DNA of 64,000 bases, taken from contig CANJDH010000009.1 of the NCBI GenBank assembly GCA_947473125.1, forward strand, positions 1 to 64,000, in the 5' to 3' direction. A model generated the notes under the pieces. That model saw only the letters and a program-made list of their open reading frames with translations, ran no database searches and was not told where the DNA came from. Below, one piece after another: positions 28,143 to 36,890 of the stretch. The translations under genes were made by a program, and so were the position numbers. Numbering within the stretch: the first letter of the stretch is position 1; every line of letters starts with the position of its first letter. Source of the DNA: Burkholderiales bacterium. Lineage in GTDB: Bacteria; Pseudomonadota; Gammaproteobacteria; Burkholderiales; JAEUOS01.

Positions 28143-28171
28143 AAAGGGGCCGCAAGGTCCCTTTGTCTTTT
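28143..28171. terminator. bidirectional intrinsic terminator
   Basis: AAAGGGGCC, GCAA loop, GGTCCCTTT, then GTCTTTT. Nine pairs with one G-T. It separates the sugar-acid operon from the convergent Bug receptor. Confidence 0.8.
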
Positions 28172-28183
28172 GAGGTCACGGCC

Positions 28184-29155
28184 TCAGTCGAGCTTCACAC
28201 CCGCGCGCTTGATCACTGCGCTCCAGCGCGCCTGGTCTGCCTTGAGAAAGGCGGCAAATTCGGCCGGCGAATTGCCGAGCAGCTCGCCGCCGTAGGAGCG
28301 CCACTTCTCGGCCAGGTCCGGCGATTTGCCTACCTGTGCCATCGCCGCGCCGAGCTTGTCGACGATCGCCTTGGGCGTGCCCGCCGGTGCGAACAACCCC
28401 TGCCAGGCGAGCGACTCGTAGTCGGCGAGGCCCGCTTCGGCAAACGTCGGCACGTCCGGCAGCGCCGGGTGGCGTGCCTTGCCGGTGATTGCCAACACCT
28501 TGAGCTTGCCAGCCTTGAAGTTGCCGATTGCCGCCGGCAGGGCGTCAAACATCAGCTGAACCTGCCCGGCCAGCAGGTCGTTGTACGGGCTGGACGTGTT
28601 GTAGGGCACGAAGCGGATCGTCGCGCCCGAGGCAAAGTTGAACCACTCGCCCGACAGGTGCGAATACGAGCCGATACCCTGGGTCGCCGACGCCATCGAT
28701 TCGGGTTTGGCCTTGAGCAGCGCGACCAGCTCGCGCGCGTTGGCGGCCGGCACCGAGGGGTGCGCGATCAGCCCGGTGTTGAGCACGCCCATCAGGCTGA
28801 TCGGCGTGAAGTCGCGCTCGGCGTTGAAGGTGAGCTTGGAGTAGATGTAGGGCACGATCGACAGGGTGCTGGTGGTGCCGATGTAGAGCGTGTAGCCGTC
28901 CGGCGCGGCCTTGGCGGCTGCGTCGGTGCCGATCGCACCGGCGGCGCCCGGTCGGTTCTCGACGATCACCGTCTGCCCGAGGAGTGGCGTGAGCTTGGCC
29001 GCCATTTCGCGCGCGTTCACGTCCGGTCCGCTGCCGGCCGGGAACGGCGCGATCACCCGGATCGGCCGGTTCGGATAGTCCTGCGCCTGCGCAACACCGA
29101 AGCCCAGTGCCAATGCGAGCGTCGCCGCTGCATGCGTGATGTGCTTGAATCTCAT
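28184..29155 (-). CDS. tripartite tricarboxylate transporter (Bug/TctC family) receptor
   Basis: A 323-residue periplasmic binding protein with signal peptide (ALGFGVAQAQ), the family opening YPNRPIRVIAPFPAGSGPDVNAR and GQTVIVENRPGAAGAIGTDAAAKAAPDGYTL. No TctA/TctB permease is nearby, as is common for the large orphan Bug set of Burkholderiales. It is divergent from the VOC/monooxygenase operon, with a palindromic operator region between them, so it may capture the aromatic acid that the operon degrades. Ligand unknown. Confidence 0.92.
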   Translation of the reverse strand: MRFKHITHAAATLALALGFGVAQAQDYPNRPIRVIAPFPAGSGPDVNAREMAAKLTPLLGQTVIVENRPGAAGAIGTDAAAKAAPDGYTLYIGTTSTLSIVPYIYSKLTFNAERDFTPISLMGVLNTGLIAHPSVPAANARELVALLKAKPESMASATQGIGSYSHLSGEWFNFASGATIRFVPYNTSSPYNDLLAGQVQLMFDALPAAIGNFKAGKLKVLAITGKARHPALPDVPTFAEAGLADYESLAWQGLFAPAGTPKAIVDKLGAAMAQVGKSPDLAEKWRSYGGELLGNSPAEFAAFLKADQARWSAVIKRAGVKLD

Positions 29156-29218
29156 TGTGTCTCCTGCCGGATATTGTTGGAATCGAGAGGCGAACGATAA
29201 TTAAGTCCAAACAAATTG

Positions 29219-29291
29219 TCAAATAATGAGATTTTCATTACACTTTAGCCGGACGGAAGCGCGAAAGTGCCAATTCCGTCTCATTATTTGA
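29219..29291. promoter_or_regulatory. operator cluster between Bug receptor and aromatic operon
   Basis: TCAAATAATGAGA (29219-29231) and TCTCATTATTTGA (29279-29291) are perfect inverted 13-mers. The left one also begins the perfect palindrome TAATGA-GATTT-TCATTA (29224-29240), so three TCATTA/TAATGA half-sites are present. The IclR-type regulator at 31401 is a plausible binder. Confidence 0.6.
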
Positions 29292-29316
29292 TTTCAACCC
29301 CTCCAGGAGATCCCGC

Positions 29317-29886
29317 ATGAGCGCCCTGCCGAACGGCCCCTCTTTCAGCCACATGGGCATCTACGTGCGCGACGTCGCGCGCATGGAAGACTTCTACAAG
29401 CGCGTGATGGGCTTCACCGTCACCGACCGAGGCAACCTCGACACGCCGCGCGGCCCGGTCTACCTGGTGTTTCTGTCGCGCGACCCGGAAGAACATCACC
29501 AGGTGGTGCTCGCCTCCGGCCGCCCCGACGGCGAGGTCTACAACATCGTCAACCAGATGTCGTTCCGCGTGCCGGACCTTGCCTGGCTGCGTACCCTGCA
29601 CCAGAAACTGGTCACGGAACCCGGCATTACCGAAGTGTTGCCCGCAACCCACGGCAACGCCGTGTCAGTGTATTTCCGCGACCCCGAGGGCACGCGCATC
29701 GAATGCTTCATCGACACTCCCTGGCATAGCGAGCAACCGTGCCGCGAGCCGGTCGATTTTGGCCAAAGTGAAATCGAGATCATGGCGCAGGTTGAACGCA
29801 TCGCGCGCGCCTCGAAAATCTTCATGCCGCGCGAACAGTGGGTCGCCGAGATGAAGCGCCGCATGGAAGCCGGCATCCATGCCTGA
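29317..29886 (+). CDS. VOC superfamily protein (glyoxalase/extradiol dioxygenase-like)
   Basis: A 189-residue vicinal-oxygen-chelate protein with the metal-ligand pattern FSHMGIYVRD, an internal HHQVVLASG strand and the C-terminal GTRIECFID glutamate. A 45-residue helical extension follows the fold. It overlaps the monooxygenase gene by 8 bp, so the two are coupled. Together they could hydroxylate and ring-cleave a phenolic compound, although a lone single-fold VOC protein could equally be an isomerase or hydratase. Confidence 0.8.
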   Translation: MSALPNGPSFSHMGIYVRDVARMEDFYKRVMGFTVTDRGNLDTPRGPVYLVFLSRDPEEHHQVVLASGRPDGEVYNIVNQMSFRVPDLAWLRTLHQKLVTEPGITEVLPATHGNAVSVYFRDPEGTRIECFIDTPWHSEQPCREPVDFGQSEIEIMAQVERIARASKIFMPREQWVAEMKRRMEAGIHA

Positions 29887-31381
29887 ATCGCAACGTCCAC
29901 ACTTCGACGTCGCCATCATCGGCTGCGGCCCCACCGGCGCGGGCCTCGCCAACCTGCTCGGCCAGGCCGGCCTGTCGGTGGTGGTACTCGAACGCGAAGC
30001 CGCGATCTACCCGCTGCCGCGCGCGATCCATTTTGACGGTGAAGTGATGCGCGTGTTCCACGGCATGGGCCTCGGCGCCGAAGTCGAGGCGGTCACCCGT
30101 CCCGGCCTCAAGGGAATGCGCTTTATCAACGCCGCCGGGCAGACCCTGCTGATGCGCGGCGGCACCGCCGCGCACGGCCCGCACGGGTGCGCCAACAACC
30201 ATTACTTCCACCAGCCCGAACTCGAAGCGGTGCTGCGCCGGGGCCTGGCACGTTTCGACAAGGTCAGGGTGCTGCTGCGCCACGAAGTGTTTGCGATCGC
30301 GCAAGATGCGAACGGTGCGCACCTCTCGGTCGAAGACACCGCCAGCGGCCGGCTGTTCGAAATCGACGCTGCCTACGTGGTCGGCTGCGATGGCGCCCGC
30401 TCATTGGTGCGGCGCCTGATCGGCGCGCCCATGAAAGATCTCGGCCTGGTGCAGCCCTGGCTGGTGTTCGACGCAATCTTGAAACGCGAGGTCGAACTCT
30501 CCGACCACACCCTGCAGATCTGCGACCCGGCACGGCCCATGACCTACTGCAACGTGCTGGGACGCCGGCGCCGCTGGGAAATCATGCTGCTGCCCGGCGA
30601 AGACCCGTTCAGCATCACGCGCCCCGAAAACGTCTGGCCGCTGGTCAAAAAGTGGATCACGCCCGATGACGCCGACCTCGAGCGCGCGGTGGTCTACACC
30701 TTCCGCTCGGTGATTGCCGACGGCTGGCGCCGCGGGCGCCTGCTGGTCGCCGGCGACAGCGCGCACCAGACCCCGCCGTTCCTCGGGCAGGGCATGTGCG
30801 CCGGCATTCGCGACATCGACAACCTCGCGTGGAAGCTCGTCCAGGTATTGCGCCACAGCGCGCCCGAGGCGCTGCTCGACACCTATGAAACCGAGCGCTC
30901 CCCGCATGTGCACGCCTTCATCCAGCTTGCGGTGCGCCTTGGCGACATCATCCAGACGCGCGACCCGGCGGTGGCCGCCGAGCGCGACCGCAAGTTTGCC
31001 GACTCGCCCGAGGTGTTTTCGTTTCCGCAGCCGACGCTCGGACCCGGCATGCTCACCGCCACGCCGCACGCAGGCAGCATCTTTCCGCAGCCGCGCCTGG
31101 CCGACGGGCGCTGGCTCGACGAGGTACTGGGCAAGCACTTCGGACTCCTCGTGAAAGCCGGGGTGGGTACGGTTGCCGCAGGCCCGCAGGAACGCGTTGT
31201 CGTCGCCGCGCCCGGCGATGCGCTCGATGCCGCGCTTGATGCGCTCGGCGTTTCCGCCGCACTGCTGCGCCCGGATCGCTACATCTTCGGCACTGCGCAA
31301 GATGCCGCCGGTGCCAATGCCCTGCAGCGTGTACTGCATACCGGTCTCGCAGCGACGCAGGGTGAAGCGCTTGCTGCCTGA
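29879..31381 (+). CDS. FAD-dependent aromatic monooxygenase, MhpA-like
   Basis: A 500-residue class A flavoprotein hydroxylase with GxGxxG (IIGCGPTGAGLANLLGQAG), the DG motif (VVGCDGARSLVRRLIG), and the GD motif (LLVAGDSAHQTPPFLGQGMCAGIRD). The sequence style is that of 3-(3-hydroxyphenyl)propionate hydroxylase and related NAD(P)H phenol hydroxylases, cytoplasmic. It overlaps the VOC gene and is followed 19 bp later by the IclR regulator, forming a compact aromatic-degradation operon. Confidence 0.9.
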   Translation: MPESQRPHFDVAIIGCGPTGAGLANLLGQAGLSVVVLEREAAIYPLPRAIHFDGEVMRVFHGMGLGAEVEAVTRPGLKGMRFINAAGQTLLMRGGTAAHGPHGCANNHYFHQPELEAVLRRGLARFDKVRVLLRHEVFAIAQDANGAHLSVEDTASGRLFEIDAAYVVGCDGARSLVRRLIGAPMKDLGLVQPWLVFDAILKREVELSDHTLQICDPARPMTYCNVLGRRRRWEIMLLPGEDPFSITRPENVWPLVKKWITPDDADLERAVVYTFRSVIADGWRRGRLLVAGDSAHQTPPFLGQGMCAGIRDIDNLAWKLVQVLRHSAPEALLDTYETERSPHVHAFIQLAVRLGDIIQTRDPAVAAERDRKFADSPEVFSFPQPTLGPGMLTATPHAGSIFPQPRLADGRWLDEVLGKHFGLLVKAGVGTVAAGPQERVVVAAPGDALDAALDALGVSAALLRPDRYIFGTAQDAAGANALQRVLHTGLAATQGEALAA

Positions 31382-31400
31382 GCACGGATAGCATCGCTGC

Positions 31401-32189
31401 ATGTCCAGCCTGACCCGCATGTTCGCCGTGCTCGACCTGCTCGAGCAGCGCGCGCTCGCGCTCGACGCCGACACCATCTGCGCCGAGCTTGGCTACTCGC
31501 GTCCCACCGGCTACCGCTACATCGCCGAGCTGGTGCGCGCCGGTCTGCTGGTGCGGGTCGGCGGCGGCGCCTATGGCTTGGGGCCGCGCATCATCGAACT
31601 CGACTACGCGATTCGCGCCAACGACCCGGTGCTCGCCGCGGCGCAGCCGGTGATGCGCGCGCTGGTCGCCGCCACCGGCGGCGACGCGACCCTCGCAGCC
31701 ACCTACGGCGAACACGTTGTTACCACCCACCACGAAGCCGGGCCCGAAGCCCTGATCCTGTCCTACGGCCGCGGCCGGCCAATGCCGATGGTGCGCGGTG
31801 CGCTCTCCAAGTGCCTGCTGGCGTGGATGCCGCGTGCGCGCCAGCAACGCCTGCACAAGATCCATGCGAAGGAGATCAAGGCCAACCGGCTCGGCGCCGA
31901 CTGGCCGGCGTTTCGCGCCGCGATGGCGCAGGTCCGCAAGGACGGGTATGCCGTGTCGATCGGCGAGCTCGACCCCGGGCTGGTCGCGGTGGCGGCGCCG
32001 GTGCATGATGATGAGGGCAGCGTGCAGGCCGCCGTGGCGGTGGTGCTGCGCCTGGCGCGCTATGAACTGCTCGACCATGCGCAACTCGCCGCGCTGGTGA
32101 TGGACAGTGCGCGCCGCATCGAACACGCGATGCGCACGCCAGCCCTTGCGGCGCCGGCGAAGAAAAAACGCACAAAGGCCAAGCCCTGA
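31401..32189 (+). CDS. IclR family transcriptional regulator
   Basis: A 262-residue regulator: N-terminal winged helix (MFAVLDLLEQ... AELGYSRPTGYRYIAELVRAGLLVRVG) and the IclR effector domain (GGDATLAATYGEHVVTTHH, GRPMPMVRGALSKCLLAWMP). The tail is lysine-rich. IclR proteins often control aromatic-acid operons such as mhp and pca. It closes the operon and probably acts at the palindromes at 29219-29291. Confidence 0.9.
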   Translation: MSSLTRMFAVLDLLEQRALALDADTICAELGYSRPTGYRYIAELVRAGLLVRVGGGAYGLGPRIIELDYAIRANDPVLAAAQPVMRALVAATGGDATLAATYGEHVVTTHHEAGPEALILSYGRGRPMPMVRGALSKCLLAWMPRARQQRLHKIHAKEIKANRLGADWPAFRAAMAQVRKDGYAVSIGELDPGLVAVAAPVHDDEGSVQAAVAVVLRLARYELLDHAQLAALVMDSARRIEHAMRTPALAAPAKKKRTKAKP

Positions 32190-32211
32190 AATCCGCTCCA
32201 GCAGCCGTTCT

Positions 32212-32263
32212 CCACGGCACATGGCTCCAGGAGCCGCACCCAGAGCCATTATTAGGACCGTGG
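32212..32263. repeat. nested inverted repeats in the 92-bp IclR/GarR gap
   Basis: CCACGG (32212-32217) and CCGTGG (32258-32263) enclose GGCTCC-A-GGAGCC and a CAGAGCCATT segment. The inner sequence belongs to the AATGGCTC repeat family seen at 36967, 41570 and 45347. It could form a cruciform or terminate transcription from both sides. Confidence 0.5.
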
Positions 32264-32282
32264 CCGATGCAAAATTGCCGCG

Positions 32283-33179
32283 TTACGGCTTCTTGATCAT
32301 CGCCTCGAGCAGCTTGATCATCACCGGGTAATACTCCTTCGCGTAGCCGGCGTCGCGGGTTTTTTCCAGCAGCGCGTGGGTGCGCGTTGCCTGCTCCGCC
32401 ACCACCCCGCCGTCGCGCGCGAGTTCGAGCGCGAGCGAAATGTCCTTGATCGCATACTCGGTCGGAAACGCCAGCAGCGGGAAAATGCCCGGCACCAGCG
32501 CCTTCAAGCCGATGTTGCGCAACACGAAGCTGTCCGACGAGCCCAGCGCCATGGTTTCGAACAGCAGCTTCGGGTCGACGCCGGCCTCGCGCCCGATCAG
32601 CAGCGCTTCCGAGAGCGCGTGCGCGGTCATGAACACGATCATGTTGTTCAATATCTTCACCGTCTGCCCGGCGCCGACCGCGCCGCAGTGGGTGATGTCC
32701 GAGCCCATGCACTTGAGGTAGGGCAGCACCGTGTCGTAGGCTTCCTTTGGCCCGCCGACCATGATGCTCAGCGTGCCGAGGCGCGCAGCCTCGCGCAAGC
32801 GTGCCACCGGCGCATCGAGCCAGGTGATGCCGTGTTGCGCGGCCTCGCCCGCGAGCTCGCGCGTCTCCTTGACCGCCGAGGTGCTCATGTCCACCACAAT
32901 CTTCACCCGACCCTTGTGCGCAAACAGGCCGCCCGGCCCGCGGCACACCTCGGCCACCTGTTTCACCGCCGGCAGCGACAGGAACACCACGTCGGCGTTG
33001 TCGGCCACCTGCGCGAGTGACTGGCACGGGTGGAACGCTGCGCCCTGCATGCGCGCGATCGCCTCGGGTACGTTGTCAAACCCCGCGACCGCCAGGCCGC
33101 TCTTGGCGGCCAGGTTGTTGCACATCGGCGCGCCCATCACGCCGAGCCCGACAAATCCCAACGACGACACTGCGTTCAT
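32283..33179 (-). CDS. NAD(P)-dependent beta-hydroxyacid dehydrogenase (GarR/HIBADH-like)
   Basis: A 298-residue enzyme with the N-terminal Rossmann motif GFVGLGVMGAPMCNNLA, the substrate-binding DAPVAR segment and the catalytic-lysine helix GAVGAGQTVKILNNMIV. This matches 2-hydroxy-3-oxopropionate reductase and 3-hydroxyisobutyrate dehydrogenases. It may finish the glucarate-type pathway started at 21-24 kb, but it is in a separate transcription unit with a lactonase-like hydrolase 12 bp upstream in the same operon. Confidence 0.88.
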   Translation of the reverse strand: MNAVSSLGFVGLGVMGAPMCNNLAAKSGLAVAGFDNVPEAIARMQGAAFHPCQSLAQVADNADVVFLSLPAVKQVAEVCRGPGGLFAHKGRVKIVVDMSTSAVKETRELAGEAAQHGITWLDAPVARLREAARLGTLSIMVGGPKEAYDTVLPYLKCMGSDITHCGAVGAGQTVKILNNMIVFMTAHALSEALLIGREAGVDPKLLFETMALGSSDSFVLRNIGLKALVPGIFPLLAFPTEYAIKDISLALELARDGGVVAEQATRTHALLEKTRDAGYAKEYYPVMIKLLEAMIKKP

Positions 33180-33191
33180 GTTTGCTCCTGG

Positions 33192-33998
33192 TTATCTGGT
33201 GGGGGCGAGGTGCAGGCAGGCGATGCCGATGTCGTCGCCGGGGAAGCGCGGGTAGCGCGTGAGTACCTCAGGGTCGTGGCCCGGCACGATGTGCTGCGGT
33301 GATGCGGCGATCGCGTTGAGGCGGCGGTGCCCTTCGAGCATGTCGGCGAGGTTGTAGACGATGGTGAAGGGCCTCCCGGTTTCGTGGTGTTCGTAGAAGT
33401 GGCTCGCATCCGAGGCCAGCACCACCGCGCCGCGCGCCGTCTGCACCCTGAGCGACTGCATGCCCTTGGTATGGCCGCCGATGTGGATCAGCTCGACCCC
33501 CGGTGCGATCACCGTATCCCCATTGTGGAACACCACACGGTCTGCATAGACCTTGCGCACCAGTTGCACCACGTCTTCCACCGAATAGGCGTGGCGTATC
33601 GAAGGGTGGCACATACAGCGCCCGGTGGCGTAATCCATTTCCGCATCCTGGATGTGGAAGCGCGCATTCGGCAGTTTGTCCAGGTTGCCGGCGTGGTCGT
33701 AGTGCAGGTGTGTGATGACCACATCCTCGATCGAATCTGGCGCCACGCCCAGCACCTTGAGGGCCTCGATCGGGCAGCGCAGCAGCTTGCGCCCGCGCAG
33801 CTTCGCCGTGGCGGCGTTGAAGCCGGTGTCCACCAGGATGTTGCGCCCCGGTGATTTCAGCAGCCAGACGAAGTAATCGAGTGGCATCGGGCCGTCGTGC
33901 GGGTCGCCACCGATGAAGTTCTCGCTGCGCAGCCGGTCGTGCGCGGCGTAGCGGATTGCATAAACCTCGTAGTGAACGGTGCCGTCCGGTGTGGCCAT
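33192..33998 (-). CDS. metallo-beta-lactamase-fold hydrolase (lactonase-like)
   Basis: A 268-residue MBL-fold protein with the zinc motif THLHYDHAGNLD, downstream ligands GHTKGMQSL, ASDASHFYEH and a final PGHDPE. The arrangement resembles N-acyl-homoserine lactonase and related lactonases. ATG at 33998 with GCAGGAGA upstream is the start; the longer open frame to 34250 is not supported. It precedes the GarR-like gene by 12 bp, so a role in opening a sugar-acid lactone is as plausible as quorum quenching. Confidence 0.85.
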   Translation of the reverse strand: MATPDGTVHYEVYAIRYAAHDRLRSENFIGGDPHDGPMPLDYFVWLLKSPGRNILVDTGFNAATAKLRGRKLLRCPIEALKVLGVAPDSIEDVVITHLHYDHAGNLDKLPNARFHIQDAEMDYATGRCMCHPSIRHAYSVEDVVQLVRKVYADRVVFHNGDTVIAPGVELIHIGGHTKGMQSLRVQTARGAVVLASDASHFYEHHETGRPFTIVYNLADMLEGHRRLNAIAASPQHIVPGHDPEVLTRYPRFPGDDIGIACLHLAPTR

Positions 33999-34069
33999 GG
34001 CGTCTCCTGCGGTAGCGCCCGCCCTCTGTTTTCTCTTGAGGGGGGCGAGGTGAAAAGGCGGAATCGATT

Positions 34070-34870
34070 CTAGTCTGAAAGCCGCGCCATACCAGCCGCA
34101 GCACTGCCCATCAACTGCAGCGGCGGTGCATCTTCCTTCAACTCCACGCCCGAGAGCTGGCGCCGGCGCGCCTCGTGCATCAGGTAGGCCAGCTTGTGCG
34201 CTGCTACTGCATACGAGAGCCCCTCGGGCGGGCGAATGTTGGAAAGGCAATTGCGCTCGGCGTTGCTGCGCCCGGGTAGCGGGTCATGGGTGAGGTAGAT
34301 GCCCAGGCTATCTGGCGAGGACAAGCCCGGCCGCTCGCCGATCAACAGCACTGTCATGCGCGCTGGCAGCAGCACGCCTACTTCGTCGCCAATCGCCACG
34401 CGCCCCTGCCGCACGATAGCAACCGGTGCCAGCCGCCATTCGCTCGGGGCCAAGCGCGCGCACAGTTCTGTGAGCAGCGGCACGGCGTGCGCCAATACGG
34501 CACGCGCCGAGAGCCCATCGGCTATCACCACTGCACAATCGAACGGCGCGCTTTGCGCCCGCGTCTCCAGTTGCTGTCGCGAAGCATCGTCAAGGATGCG
34601 CCCCAGATCAGGCCGTGCAATAAAAGTCGCGCGATCCTTGGCGGCACTGGCCAGGCGCAGCGATTCGAACCCGGCGCCGGTCAGTTGCGCATTCAGCGCA
34701 TCGACATCCAAATCCTGCAGCACGGCGTCGCGTGCCCGGGCGTGGGCGAGTTGAAACGCTAGCTGCGGCTGGGTCGGCACACTGCCGCCGGCGCGCCCCA
34801 GGCCGATGCGCGCAGCCGTGAGTGCCGCGAGCGATTGCCAGGGGTCGGGCCGTATCGGAGTACTTGCCAC
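34070..34870 (-). CDS. eutC: ethanolamine ammonia-lyase light chain
   Basis: A 266-residue small subunit with the conserved segments TAARIGLGRAGGSVPTQPQLAFQLAHARARDAV, VIADGLSA, LIGERPGLSSPDSLGIYLTHDP and RNCLSNIRPPEGL. With EutB it forms the adenosylcobalamin-dependent enzyme that converts ethanolamine to acetaldehyde and ammonia. It lies 3 bp after eutB. No eutA reactivase, permease or microcompartment gene is adjacent. Confidence 0.95.
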   Translation of the reverse strand: MASTPIRPDPWQSLAALTAARIGLGRAGGSVPTQPQLAFQLAHARARDAVLQDLDVDALNAQLTGAGFESLRLASAAKDRATFIARPDLGRILDDASRQQLETRAQSAPFDCAVVIADGLSARAVLAHAVPLLTELCARLAPSEWRLAPVAIVRQGRVAIGDEVGVLLPARMTVLLIGERPGLSSPDSLGIYLTHDPLPGRSNAERNCLSNIRPPEGLSYAVAAHKLAYLMHEARRRQLSGVELKEDAPPLQLMGSAAAGMARLSD

Positions 34871-34873
34871 GGC

Positions 34874-36265
34874 TTAGGGCTCCATCAAGCCGAGCAGACG
34901 GTGGCCGGCCGGTGCCGGTAACAACTGGTTGTCCATCGACAAAATGCCCATGCTCTCCAGCCACGCGGCAAACTCTGGCGCCGGCTTCAAGCCCAGCAAT
35001 TGGCGCAGGTAGAGCGCATCATGAAACGACGTGCTCTGGTAATTGAGCATGATGTCGTCCGCACCCGGCACCCCCATGATGTAGTTGACGCCCGCATTGC
35101 CGAGCAGGGTGAGCAGAGTGTCCATGTCGTCCTGGTCGGCATCAGCGTGGTTGGTGTAGCAGACGTCAACGCCCATCGGCAGGCCGAGCAACTTGCCGCA
35201 AAAGTGGTCTTCGATGCCGGCGCGAATGATCTCGCGGCCGTTCAAATATTCTGGCCCGATGAAGCCGACCACGCTGTTCACCAGCAGCGGCGCAAAACGC
35301 CGCGCCAGGCCGTAGGCGCGCGCCTCGATGGTTTGCTGGTCCACGCCATGATGCGCATTTGCCGAGAGAGCGCTGCCCTGGCCGGTTTCAAAATACATCA
35401 CGTTGCTCGCCGCTGCATCGATCACCGTGCTGCGCTTCAAGCTGCGCGCCATCGCATCGGCTTCGGCGAGCATCGCCGTGGTAACGCCAAAGCTGCGGTT
35501 GGTGGCCTCGGTGCCGCCGATTGATTGGAACACCAGGTCCACCGGCGCGCCCTGCTGCATTGCCTGCATGGTGGTGCTCACGTGGGTGAGGATGCACGAT
35601 TGCGTCGGGATCGCGTACTTCTCGATCACGTTCGCCAGCAAGTGGTTCAGCTTGATCACCTGCGCCAGGTTGTCGGTGGCCGGGTTGATGCCGATCACCG
35701 CGTCGCCGCAGCCATACAAGAGGCCGTCAAGGATGCTGGCGGCAATGCCTTGCATATCGTCGGTGGGGTGATTGGGTTGCAAGCGGTTGGCGAGCCGCCC
35801 GGGCAGGCCCAGGGTATTGCGAAAGCGCGTGACCACGCGCGCCTTGCTCGCCACCAGCACCATGTCCTGAATCCGCATGATCTTTGATACCGCTGCCACC
35901 ATCTCGGGCGTGAGGCCCGGCGCGATCGCCGTCAGCGTATCGGCTTGCACTTCATAGCCCAACAGCCAGTTACGCAAGTCACCTACGGTCAGGTGCGCAA
36001 TCGGCGCAAAGGCTTTTGCATCGTGCCCATCGATGATCAGGCGCGTGATGTCGTCTTGTTCGTAAGAGACCACCGCTTCGTTGAGGAAGGTCTTGAGCGG
36101 CAGGTCAGCCACTGCCATTTGCGCAGCGACGCGCTCCTCGGCGGAGTGCGCAGCAATGCCCGCCAGCACGTCGCCCGCGCGCAGCGGCGCGGCCTTGGCC
36201 AGCAGGGCTTTGAGGTCCGCAAAGCGGTAAGTGGTGGTGCCGACTGTGTGGGAGTAAGCGGGCAT
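34874..36265 (-). CDS. eutB: ethanolamine ammonia-lyase heavy chain
   Basis: A 463-residue large subunit. Segments such as LTPEMVAAVSKIMRIQDM, RFRNTLGLPGRLANRLQPNHPTDD, YGCGDAVIGINPATDN, and MGVDVCYTNHADADQDDMDTLL are family-typical and form the TIM-barrel active site that binds ethanolamine and cobalamin. It is the first gene of a two-gene operon. The acetaldehyde produced must be handled by enzymes outside the window. Confidence 0.95.
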   Translation of the reverse strand: MPAYSHTVGTTTYRFADLKALLAKAAPLRAGDVLAGIAAHSAEERVAAQMAVADLPLKTFLNEAVVSYEQDDITRLIIDGHDAKAFAPIAHLTVGDLRNWLLGYEVQADTLTAIAPGLTPEMVAAVSKIMRIQDMVLVASKARVVTRFRNTLGLPGRLANRLQPNHPTDDMQGIAASILDGLLYGCGDAVIGINPATDNLAQVIKLNHLLANVIEKYAIPTQSCILTHVSTTMQAMQQGAPVDLVFQSIGGTEATNRSFGVTTAMLAEADAMARSLKRSTVIDAAASNVMYFETGQGSALSANAHHGVDQQTIEARAYGLARRFAPLLVNSVVGFIGPEYLNGREIIRAGIEDHFCGKLLGLPMGVDVCYTNHADADQDDMDTLLTLLGNAGVNYIMGVPGADDIMLNYQSTSFHDALYLRQLLGLKPAPEFAAWLESMGILSMDNQLLPAPAGHRLLGLMEP

Positions 36266-36327
36266 GCCGTCGTTGATGCCTGTCTGATAACTGCGCTGAT
36301 GACCGCGAGACTATTTCGCGGAACTGT

Positions 36328-36612
36328 TCAAGCCGTCGTGCGCTTGCGCACTGCACGTTTTGGGACGGCCCCGGGCGCCTGCTGCACCTGGGTCTCTACA
36401 TAGGCATCGAGCAAGCGCCGGATCATGCGCTGATACTGCGTATGGTGCTTCGACGCGGCATCCTTGAAAAATTCGACACTTTTCCTGCTCAAGGCAAGCG
36501 TCACCTTGACGCCCTCCTCCCGAAAGGCAAGTTCCGACGGCGGTGGCAGAAAGTCAGGGATCACCTCGTGGTTACCCAAGGGTTCACTTGCGTAGCTGGT
36601 TCTCTTTTTCAT
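36328..36612 (-). CDS. BrnA-like antitoxin (ribbon-helix-helix)
   Basis: A 94-residue basic protein from the ATG at 36612. The segment REEGVKVTLALSRKSVEFFKDAASKHHTQYQRMIRRLLDAYV is a MetJ/Arc-type ribbon-helix-helix, as in BrnA, which neutralises BrnT and represses its own operon. Its start overlaps the end of the BrnT-like frame by 29 bp. The longer open frame to 37035 has no support. Confidence 0.75.
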   Translation of the reverse strand: MKKRTSYASEPLGNHEVIPDFLPPPSELAFREEGVKVTLALSRKSVEFFKDAASKHHTQYQRMIRRLLDAYVETQVQQAPGAVPKRAVRKRTTA

Positions 36613-36865
36613 GACTTGCCTTTCCTTCGCGCCAAAAGCCGGCACCAATGATGCGGATGAAGCCATTTCGATAAGTGAATCGCACTGCCAGGATGCCGCT
36701 GTCAACCTTGCCAAAGCAATAGAACCGCTCCTCTGCGTCGCTGGGTTCAAGGTCGCGCGCGATAACGCGGTCTGGTTCGGCAAACGCGTACTGGGCCTCG
36801 AAGAACGAAACGTGGTGTTTGGCGAGATTCGCCGCCGCCTTTGCTTCGTCCCACTCGAATTGCGT
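36584..36865 (-). pseudogene. BrnT-like toxin frame lacking a normal start codon
   Basis: The frame upstream of brnA reads QFEWDEAKAAANLAKHHVSF, then EERFYCFGKV and RNGFIRIIGAGFWRE, the BrnT RNase fold. BrnT proteins begin Met-x-Phe-Glu-Trp-Asp, but here the corresponding codon at 36865-36863 is ACG, and no ATG, GTG or TTG exists between it and the in-frame TAG six codons upstream. A single T-to-C change would explain it. Either the toxin is silenced, or it is translated poorly from ACG. The rest of the frame is intact to its TGA, about 93 codons. Confidence 0.65.
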
Positions 36866-36890
36866 CTGCGCTGTGCTTGTAGGCTAACAC

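Noticed and set aside
33192-33998. confident assignment as a quorum-quenching AHL lactonase
   Set aside because: The zinc motif is shared by many MBL-fold lactonases, and the operon partner is a GarR-like reductase, so the substrate cannot be decided.
34070-36265. ethanolamine microcompartment locus
   Set aside because: Only eutB and eutC are present; no shell, eutA, eutE, eutG or eutH genes are visible.
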